This document shows, in pieces, positions 22,994 through 28,168 of a DNA stretch of 28,168 bases. The notes under the pieces were generated by a model, which was not told the origin of the DNA, searched no databases, and saw nothing but the letters and a program-made list of their open reading frames with translations. This stretch comes from an uncultured Prevotellaceae bacterium (GTDB taxonomy: Bacteria > Bacteroidota > Bacteroidia > Bacteroidales > Bacteroidaceae), in contig CALBJW010000070.1 in NCBI GenBank assembly GCA_937893145.1, positions 1-28,168 on the forward strand. The letters are read 5' to 3'. The position numbers and the translations under genes were made by a program. The stretch's first letter is position 1, and each line of letters opens with the position of its first letter.

Positions 22994-24415
22994 TCATTCG
23001 ATTTGCGGAGTCTCTTCCCCCTCATCCTCCAAACGAGGGAGAGGATTCTTCTCGCTCTGCTTGGCACCAAGTTTGATGAGTTTGCCAGCAGTCTGCAGGA
23101 TGCTCTGTCCTTGAGGCTGCAGTTTGCGTTCACCATCTTCGTATGCCTTCTGAGCATTCTCAAGAGCCTTGCCGAGTGCCGAATACTTCTTCATAAACTG
23201 ACCTACACGGTCGAGCATCTCGTTGGCAAGAGCAAAGACCTTCTCGTGGTTCTGAGCCTGAGCAATCTGGGTCCACGTCATATTGATGATGCGTAGTGCA
23301 GCAAAGAGAGTCTGCTCATCAGCGATAAACACATTCTTCTCCATTGCCTTGCGCCACAGGTCGGGTTTCTTGTTGAGGGCGGTCCACAGAGCACCAGTGT
23401 TTGGCATAAACATAATGACATAGTCCATCTTGACCTTCGGAGCAACGATATACGATGAATAGTCCTTTGCAGAAAGACCACGCACGTGGTTCTCGATGCT
23501 GTCGATATGTGCCTTGAGGAAACGCTGCTTGTCGGCATCATTCTCTGCATTGACATAGTCGATGAATGCCGAAAGCGACACCTTCGAGTCGATGATAACC
23601 TCACGCTTCTGGTCGAGGTGGAGGATGACATCAGGTCGCATCTGGCTACCATCATCTGCCTTCAAGAGGTTGCCCTTTGCATCACGAAGGGTGAACTGTG
23701 TGTCGTAATGCACACCTCGTGTCAAACCCTGCGACTGCAATATCTCGTCGAGCACAGCCTCCCCCCAATCACCTTGTGCTTTGTTGCCAAACTTGAACAC
23801 TCGGGTGAGTTCTTCGGTGCTGAGTCGTGCCGCCTCACTCTGTCGCATCATGATTTCGATGTTCGCCTTCATCTCGCTACTCATCGCTGTGGTCTTGAGC
23901 GTGCTGTCGTTCATCGCCTCCTTCATCTTGTCGATGGTTTCACGAAGCGGACCAACAATCTGTCCGAGACTCTGGTTGCTCGTTTCGGCAAACTCCTTCT
24001 GTCGCTGCTGGAGCATCTCGGAAGTGGCAGAACGCATCTGTGCCTCGACCTTCGCAATGGTCTCGTCGAATCGAGCCTGCTGCAGTTCAAGTGCCTTCTG
24101 GTAGTGGGATTCGTTCTCAGCCTTCTCCTCCACGATACGGCGTTCACTTTCCACCTTTTCGGCATTGAAACGCTGCTCAAACTCCGTTTTTTCGGCATTG
24201 AAACGTTGTTCGAACTCCGCTTTTTCCTCCATAAGGCGACGCTCATAACTGGTCTTCTGTTCTGCCAATCGCACATCACTCTCAGCGAGTTGCTTGGCAG
24301 TCGAGTCCTGAAGCACATCGAGTTTTGCCTGCAACTGCGAAGTCTTGTTGTTGGCAAACAGATAACCGATTGCCAAACCAACTACCACACCTATTATAAT
24401 ATATAGTATTTCCAT
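22994..24415 (-). CDS. rmuC: DNA recombination protein RmuC
   Basis: RmuC is a membrane-anchored protein with a restriction-endonuclease-like core, linked genetically in E. coli to limiting inversions at short inverted repeats. The 473-aa product has an N-terminal membrane helix (4-21), a long coiled coil (about 25-190), then the conserved core: FGNKAQGDWGEAVLDEIL, RPDVILHLDQKREVIIDSKVSL with the PD-(D/E)xK-like D and K, YVIMFMPNTGALWTAL. Inside the coiled coil an 11-residue unit, EFEQRFNAEK plus T or V, repeats at 67-77 and 78-88 with a decayed third copy at 89-99. The C-terminal NPLPRLEDEGEETPQIE resembles peptide encoded by the GC-rich repeats. The DUF4833 gene ends 7 bp upstream, so they share an mRNA. 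Confidence 0.95.
   Translation of the reverse strand: MEILYIIIGVVVGLAIGYLFANNKTSQLQAKLDVLQDSTAKQLAESDVRLAEQKTSYERRLMEEKAEFEQRFNAEKTEFEQRFNAEKVESERRIVEEKAENESHYQKALELQQARFDETIAKVEAQMRSATSEMLQQRQKEFAETSNQSLGQIVGPLRETIDKMKEAMNDSTLKTTAMSSEMKANIEIMMRQSEAARLSTEELTRVFKFGNKAQGDWGEAVLDEILQSQGLTRGVHYDTQFTLRDAKGNLLKADDGSQMRPDVILHLDQKREVIIDSKVSLSAFIDYVNAENDADKQRFLKAHIDSIENHVRGLSAKDYSSYIVAPKVKMDYVIMFMPNTGALWTALNKKPDLWRKAMEKNVFIADEQTLFAALRIINMTWTQIAQAQNHEKVFALANEMLDRVGQFMKKYSALGKALENAQKAYEDGERKLQPQGQSILQTAGKLIKLGAKQSEKNPLPRLEDEGEETPQIE
24156..24220. repeat. 33-bp tandem repeat within rmuC
   Basis: Two near-identical 33-bp units, differing at a few third-codon positions, encode consecutive EFEQRFNAEK segments of the coiled coil. 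The in-frame length keeps the helix continuous. Confidence 0.8.
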
Positions 24416-24422
24416 ACCTTCG

Positions 24423-24902
24423 TCACTTCACCTTTTCCTTCTGCACACTACCATCACTCACAGCCTTGCCCCTCAACTCGAGGTAGTCGCACGATGTCTT
24501 GCTTGGACACTGAGCATAAATTTCCGTGAGGATACACTCCTTGCCATTGATAGTAGCAATAGCCACCCACTTGCCATCGAGCCTGCAGATGCGCACATCA
24601 CGCTTGCCGTAAGCCTTCAACTTGACCTTCACCTCATCCTTGCCCTTGCTCACCACCGTATATCCGTATGCCATCTTACGCTGAATGAAGTTGAGTTCGT
24701 TGGTAGTCACAGGATTGTTCTCCTGATTGTACCAATACACATGCAGCGGTTCGTCCACATCGAGTTGTCCATTCTTCAATCGAAGGTCATACACGATGAT
24801 GTTACGGTTCAAGTTACGCGACACATAGAAGAGGCGGTCAGCAGCAAAGGATGCCGCGACTGCCCAAACCATTATAATACTTGTTATAATTCTTTTCACC
24901 AT
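24423..24902 (-). CDS. DUF4833-type exported protein
   Basis: The 159-aa product begins with a signal peptide (MVKRIITSIIMVWAVAASFAAD). It then reads RLFYVSRNLNRNIIVYDLRLKNGQLDVDEPLHVYW, the pattern I associate with DUF4833 (family assignment from memory, function unknown). Two Cys at the end (AQCPSKTSC) could form a disulfide in the periplasm. It lies 7 bp upstream of rmuC and 51 bp downstream of the methyltransferase; no promoter box is seen in that gap, so it is probably in the same transcript. Confidence 0.8.
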   Translation of the reverse strand: MVKRIITSIIMVWAVAASFAADRLFYVSRNLNRNIIVYDLRLKNGQLDVDEPLHVYWYNQENNPVTTNELNFIQRKMAYGYTVVSKGKDEVKVKLKAYGKRDVRICRLDGKWVAIATINGKECILTEIYAQCPSKTSCDYLELRGKAVSDGSVQKEKVK

Positions 24903-24953
24903 AGTTTTCTTTTTTTAACTTTAAGTTTGTGTGAGTTTTTGTGTTCGATGCAG

Positions 24954-25724
24954 TTACCCCAAGCTTGTCCCAGTATCTACTCCTCGCCCTTTAGGGAGAG
25001 GCTGGGAGAGGGTATTCTTTAATCTTGCCAAGTAATCATAATGCTCACCTTCCTCCACCATCTCAGCTTCAAACCCTGCCTCCTCAGCATAATACTGGAG
25101 AGTAGCGAAGTCGATGTAGAGCCAAGGGAAAGGTTCGCCCTTCACCCTCTTGTACTGCATCTGATACACAAGTTCGCCATAATATCCATCATTCAGATTT
25201 ATCTCGAACGAACCGTCCTCATCCTCAAAGATATATCGTATGTCCGACGAGTCCATCAGTACCACTCCCTCAGGAGCGAGAATGTCCTTCAAGTGAGCGA
25301 AGAACTCAGGCAATCGGTCTATCGTACCCACTATTCCTGCCCCATTCATCAGCATGAGGACTGTGTCGTACCGTTCATCCTTGATGGCGAAGAAGTCCTG
25401 TACCTCAGCATTCTCCACCCCACTCTCCTTCATCACCTCGACCGAAAGCTCCGAAATGTCGATAGCCTTCACCTTCTTTCCCATCTTCTGCAGTTCCAGC
25501 GAATGGCATCCCGAACCAGCACCCACATCAAGTATGCTGCCCCGAGCCATCTCCAATGCCCTCTGTTCTATCCTTGGCATCTCGTCCAACTCACGGAACA
25601 GAGTCTCTACAGGTATCTCGTCCTCCTCAAAGTCTGGCGAGAACACACGCAGCTTCTCCGCCACTCCATTTGCGAAGTAGTCGTGTATAGCCTGCCCCAT
25701 CGGGTCCTTCTGTTTATCTGTCAT
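24954..25724 (-). CDS. Class I SAM-dependent methyltransferase with a repeat-encoded C-terminal extension
   Basis: The 256-aa protein has a Rossmann-type SAM site: motif I ILDVGAGSGCHSLEL (64-78), an acidic end of strand 2 (AIDIS, 87-91) and motif IV-like TVLMLMNGAGIVG. Substrate is unknown; small-molecule targets are typical of this kind. After residue 234 (LARLK) the sequence becomes NTLSQPLPKGRGVDTGTSLG, which is encoded by the GC-rich repeat copy C and is probably an extension past the original stop. The gene lies 23 bp downstream of the AT-rich DUF3990 cassette and upstream of the DUF4833 and rmuC genes, all on one strand. Confidence 0.88.
   Translation of the reverse strand: MTDKQKDPMGQAIHDYFANGVAEKLRVFSPDFEEDEIPVETLFRELDEMPRIEQRALEMARGSILDVGAGSGCHSLELQKMGKKVKAIDISELSVEVMKESGVENAEVQDFFAIKDERYDTVLMLMNGAGIVGTIDRLPEFFAHLKDILAPEGVVLMDSSDIRYIFEDEDGSFEINLNDGYYGELVYQMQYKRVKGEPFPWLYIDFATLQYYAEEAGFEAEMVEEGEHYDYLARLKNTLSQPLPKGRGVDTGTSLG
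24971..25020 (+). repeat. GC-rich quasi-palindromic repeat, copy C
   Basis: It begins CAGTATCTACTCC, exactly like copy B, then CGCCCTTTAGGGAGAGG and ends in a GGGTATTCTTT edge. It encodes the last residues of the methyltransferase on the opposite strand. Confidence 0.8.
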
Positions 25725-25747
25725 TATATTAATATTTCAATAAGAGA

Positions 25748-25960
25748 TTAAGACATCCACACTTCATATAATCCAACAGCACCCAGATGCCAAAGTTTTG
25801 TGTCTTCTCGTTGTAGTTCACTATATAGGTCTGATTTGTAAAATTCACGAATTGCCTCTTGCATTGAACAATTATTCTCTTCTGCATAAATTGCAGAAAC
25901 TGCCGTTATCTTGCCTGGCAGCAGAAGGTGTATATTATCGTTTGTTATCTCTAAATTCAT
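25748..25960 (-). CDS. Small protein, third gene of the DUF3791/DUF3990 cassette
   Basis: The 70-aa product is not a family I can name with certainty. It is largely helical in appearance, and its second half EAIREFYKSDLYSELQREDTKLWHLGAVGLYEVW follows a pattern (written here as FYKSDLYSELQ then TKLWH) seen in small partner proteins next to DUF3990 genes. There is no signal peptide or membrane segment. Its ATG overlaps the DUF3990 stop by 4 bp (ATGA), so its synthesis is coupled to that protein. An antitoxin or regulatory partner is plausible; no direct evidence exists. Confidence 0.75.
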   Translation of the reverse strand: MNLEITNDNIHLLLPGKITAVSAIYAEENNCSMQEAIREFYKSDLYSELQREDTKLWHLGAVGLYEVWMS

Positions 25961-26445
25961 AATTCGATAATCTTAGAAGATTGATACTTTAGGAATTCGA
26001 GCGAGTTTGGAGAATGAAATAGCAATTGATCTACAAGAGTATATGTTTTCAGTTCTCGAATAAGTTCCTGTTTATTTAGAAGTCCACTTTCATACAGAGC
26101 AAAAGCTGCATAGACTCTGTCATTGGCTACTGGTCCGTAAACAAAATCATAATTATGTACAAACCCTCTATCATTGCGGTTCTTATATACAAAATCTACC
26201 CATTCTTCTGTTGGGGCATCAAACCACAAAGTATTGGACTTTCGTATATAATCTAAATTCACTTCATAAACATTTACATATCCAACAGCAGGATGCTCTT
26301 TATCATTCTTATGTCTAAGTACCCAATTAACAGCCTGTTCATAATTTGTAGTCGTATAGAATCCTTTTCCGTAATCAAGAGTTCTATTAGGCATCCTTAT
26401 TTCAGGAACCACAACTTTGTCTAAACTTCCGTGATAAATTTCCAT
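25957..26445 (-). CDS. DUF3990-type protein, possible ADP-ribosyltransferase fold (toxin candidate)
   Basis: The 162-aa cytosolic-looking protein begins MEIYHGS and continues DYGKGFYTT (24-32), a layout like the first His/Arg-x-Gly-Ser and the Tyr-containing loop of ADP-ribosyltransferases. WVDFV (82-86), VYGPVANDRVY (102-112) and DQLLFHSPNSLEFL (139-152) are further motifs I associate with DUF3990. The ART link is an inference from motif style. It has no signal peptide. It is the middle gene of three, 5 bp after the DUF3791-like gene and overlapping the next by 4 bp. Base composition is visibly more AT-rich than the flanking methyltransferase and RidA genes, which suggests transfer. A toxin partnered by one or both small proteins is the leading guess. 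Confidence 0.78.
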   Translation of the reverse strand: MEIYHGSLDKVVVPEIRMPNRTLDYGKGFYTTTNYEQAVNWVLRHKNDKEHPAVGYVNVYEVNLDYIRKSNTLWFDAPTEEWVDFVYKNRNDRGFVHNYDFVYGPVANDRVYAAFALYESGLLNKQELIRELKTYTLVDQLLFHSPNSLEFLKYQSSKIIEL

Positions 26446-26450
26446 AACGG

Positions 26451-26669
26451 CTATGATGCTTTATGACTATTAATGTAATTATCTATCTCTTCCATAAGCC
26501 ATTGCTTGCTTTGTGTGTGAAGAACTTCAAAGTTTTCCGAAAGATAATCAACAACACCTTTTTGGAAAAACATCTCAGCAACAACTGCACCATCCATCCC
26601 TGCATGAACCTTATATTGCTCTATGCAGAATGTTATGAAGTACGATTTGTCAATTTCAGTTTTACTCAT
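26451..26669 (-). CDS. DUF3791-like small protein, first gene of the cassette
   Basis: The ATG at 26669 gives 72 aa starting MSKTEIDKSYFITFCIEQY; an upstream start would run through the promoter. FEVLHTQSKQWLMEEIDNYI near the C-terminus matches the LHTQS pattern I recall for DUF3791. It looks all-helical, with no signal peptide. As the first gene under its own promoter, directly before the DUF3990 gene, it has the usual place of an antitoxin. DNA-binding motifs are not evident, so autoregulation is uncertain. Confidence 0.8.
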   Translation of the reverse strand: MSKTEIDKSYFITFCIEQYKVHAGMDGAVVAEMFFQKGVVDYLSENFEVLHTQSKQWLMEEIDNYINSHKAS

Positions 26670-26690
26670 AGTAAATAATTTTCTTCGATG

Positions 26691-26698
26691 CAAAGATA
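26691..26698 (-). promoter_or_regulatory. -7 box of the DUF3791/DUF3990 cassette
   Basis: TATCTTTG on the minus strand fits TAnnTTTG and lies 21 bp before the first start codon. No good -33 TTTG is visible. The rest of the 194-bp gap to the RidA-like gene has a purine-rich stretch (about 26780-26863) with nothing recognised in it. Confidence 0.5.
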
Positions 26699-26863
26699 CG
26701 GTTTTATTCCTAATCTTGTATGTTTTTCTCCACACCTTTTTTATTTTAATACCATTTAGAATTGTTTTTTAACAAAAAGAAGAAGATTATTCGCAGGGAG
26801 AGGGGTGGTGTGCTGGAGGAAAGTATAGTAGTGAAGAGAGCGGTGAGGAAGGAAAGAAGAAAG

Positions 26864-27994
26864 TTAGAAGTTAGGAAATTGCGGATTGTTGCGTGACTTG
26901 ATGGCGATGCACTCCATCTCAATCAGCCAGGTAGGACGGCAAACAGGTGCAAAAGAGATGACTGTAGGAATGTTAGGGAATCTACGGTCAAACATCTGCT
27001 TAACTTCATTGTAATCAGCTGTGTCACGTAGATATACAATAAGGTGCATGACATCGTCGTAGTCCATGTCCGACTCTTTGAGGAGTGCCTCGACATTCTC
27101 CCACATACGTTCGGTCTGCTTAACGATATCACCAACGTGCAACACCCTACCCTGATTGTCGATACTGGCTGTACCTGAGATGATGGTATGTGCGCGATCA
27201 CCATACTCCACACAGACACCACGCTCGAAAGTGACACCATACTCATAGGTAGGATTGAGGTGAGTAGGGGCATAAAGATAATGCTGTTGCTGAGGGTTCC
27301 AGCTGTCTCCTGTTATTGAGTAAGCACCCATCTGGATGATTGCCTTGGGGTTGACAGGTCCACCCTGAATACCAGTTGATGCGATATAGTGGGTATCGCT
27401 GGTCAAACCGAGCAGATCGAAGTTCTCACGACGAGCCACAACCATTCCTGCATATTGCGTATCGACATCACGAACGAAGAACCATGTGCGCAGACAGTTG
27501 CGTTCGAGAGTTGCACCTTCCTTGCAAAGCAGTTCCTCATATTCCCTGAGAATAGTATCAGTCTGCTTGGCGCTATCGCCCAGAATGCTGCACATACCCA
27601 TTTTCCAGAGATGTCTGTAACCATTACGACTACTGACAACCATGTCGTTCTCTGTGGTAATCTCAACACCACGCTGCATATACATCCACACAGCCACCTT
27701 TGTACCATCAAGTGGCTGCTGCTGAATGAATGAGATGGCGACATTCTCCTGCTGGCGCATAAGTGGTGCCTGATTGGTGCTGTCGGAGAGGAAATAGCGT
27801 TTCATGACATACTGAGCCCCACTGAATTCTGGCAAAGAGAGGAGTTGGTCCTCCACGCTATATAGGCGTTGGAGTTGGTCTTGAAACATTTGTCCACGTG
27901 GTTCAATGTGTAAGATGACGTGGTATTCATCGGCGAAGACTGTTGCCTGAAGACTTACGCCTTGCTGTTCGAAATATTTGTTTATGTATTTCAT
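26864..27994 (-). CDS. RidA/YjgF-superfamily protein with chorismatase-like architecture
   Basis: The 376-aa protein ends in a clear RidA-fold domain (about 265-367): HTIISGTASIDNQGRVLHVGDIVKQ, NVEALLKESDMDYDDVMHLIVYLRD, RRFPNIPTVIS. Upstream, TWFFVRDVDTQYAGMVVARRENF and STGIQGG are spaced as in the FkbO/Hyg5/XanB2 chorismate-cleaving enzymes, which combine two YjgF-like halves. Whether this protein acts on chorismate or is a distant relative is not settled, so no gene name is given. There is no signal peptide. It starts 31 bp after the stop of a ccsA-type gene and is probably co-transcribed with it. Confidence 0.82.
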   Translation of the reverse strand: MKYINKYFEQQGVSLQATVFADEYHVILHIEPRGQMFQDQLQRLYSVEDQLLSLPEFSGAQYVMKRYFLSDSTNQAPLMRQQENVAISFIQQQPLDGTKVAVWMYMQRGVEITTENDMVVSSRNGYRHLWKMGMCSILGDSAKQTDTILREYEELLCKEGATLERNCLRTWFFVRDVDTQYAGMVVARRENFDLLGLTSDTHYIASTGIQGGPVNPKAIIQMGAYSITGDSWNPQQQHYLYAPTHLNPTYEYGVTFERGVCVEYGDRAHTIISGTASIDNQGRVLHVGDIVKQTERMWENVEALLKESDMDYDDVMHLIVYLRDTADYNEVKQMFDRRFPNIPTVISFAPVCRPTWLIEMECIAIKSRNNPQFPNF

Positions 27995-28025
27995 TTAGTT
28001 GTTTTGGGAATTGAGTGTTTAATCG

Positions 28026-28168
28026 TTAACTCATATACGAATGCATGCCACCGAGGAAGTAATTGACACCAAAGTAAGTCATTATGAGGCTCATCAGGGC
28101 AAGGACAGAATAGATGCGATAGTTACGAATGGAACGGAACCACGGCAGACTTTGCGAGTGGAGCGGCA
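28026..28168 (-). CDS. Cytochrome c biogenesis protein CcsA/ResC, C-terminal fragment
   Basis: Only the last 46 codons and stop are in the window; the gene continues past the right edge. The translated end, FRSIRNYRIYSVLALM followed by SLIMTYFGVNYFLGGMHSYMS, matches the last transmembrane helix and the GVN(Y/F)hL-GxHSY signature that ends CcsA-family haem handlers. CcsA with CcsB/ResB attaches haem to cytochrome c outside the cytoplasmic membrane. The reading is by eye and short, but the motif is distinctive. Confidence 0.85.
   Translation of the reverse strand, partial: PLHSQSLPWFRSIRNYRIYSVLALMSLIMTYFGVNYFLGGMHSYMS

Noticed and set aside
23486..24406. 306-aa plus-strand frame opposite rmuC
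   Set aside because: Leu/His/Cys-rich antisense reading of a coiled-coil gene; no start signal or family match.
26770..26863. Further copy of the GC-rich repeat upstream of the DUF3791 gene
   Set aside because: GGGAGAGGGGTGG is suggestive, but there is no matching left arm or CAGTATCT edge; probably just a purine-rich stretch.

Overview
The window looks like a chromosomal segment of a Bacteroidales bacterium, most likely a Prevotella-type (Prevotellaceae) species. The evidence is the repeated Bacteroidetes promoter form (TTTG or TTG, about 19-20 bp, TAnnTTTG), a type IX secretion-like C-terminal tail on a secreted glycosidase, a dockerin-like domain on a secreted lipase-like protein, a GH92-type protein, and the gene families themselves. 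No rRNA, tRNA, CRISPR array, transposase or phage gene was recognised.

Layout. 1-4426 (minus) is a tripartite RND efflux operon in the order TolC, adaptor, RND pump; the pump runs off the left edge. 4727-10352 (plus) holds a secreted dockerin/PI-PLC protein, then Pfs and LuxS (recycling of S-adenosylhomocysteine and AI-2 production), ClpS and ClpA (N-degron proteolysis with ClpP). 10592-13024 (plus) is a secreted GH30 glycosidase with beta-trefoil modules and a hairpin in its leader. 13172-14251 is leuB, ending in a strong hairpin terminator. It is followed by a 22-bp tandem repeat and a convergent periplasmic cyclophilin, which is divergent from metA (15242-16159).

16160-18966 holds repeat elements, a U32/RlhA-type protein and a translationally coupled SH3/membrane protein. 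On the minus strand, 18988-21419 encodes a YghZ-type aldo/keto reductase coupled to a GH92-like protein that lacks most of the catalytic barrel. 21568-22875 is a secreted protein of unknown function. 22994-25724 carries RmuC, a DUF4833 protein and a SAM methyltransferase. 25748-26669 is an AT-rich three-gene cassette (DUF3791-like, DUF3990/ADP-ribosyltransferase-like, small 70-aa protein) that looks like a toxin-antitoxin or effector/immunity-type module. 26864-28168 holds a RidA/chorismatase-like protein downstream of the end of a CcsA cytochrome c biogenesis gene.

Two themes stand out. One is the AT-rich DUF3791/DUF3990/small-protein cassette, the best candidate for a little-described system. 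The other is a family of about 50-bp GC-rich quasi-palindromic repeats at 16160, 16338 and 24971 (with a possible decayed copy near 23010). These repeats sit at gene ends and appear to have rewritten the N-terminus of the U32 protein and the C-terminus of the methyltransferase. All functions are read from sequence by eye; no database search was run.
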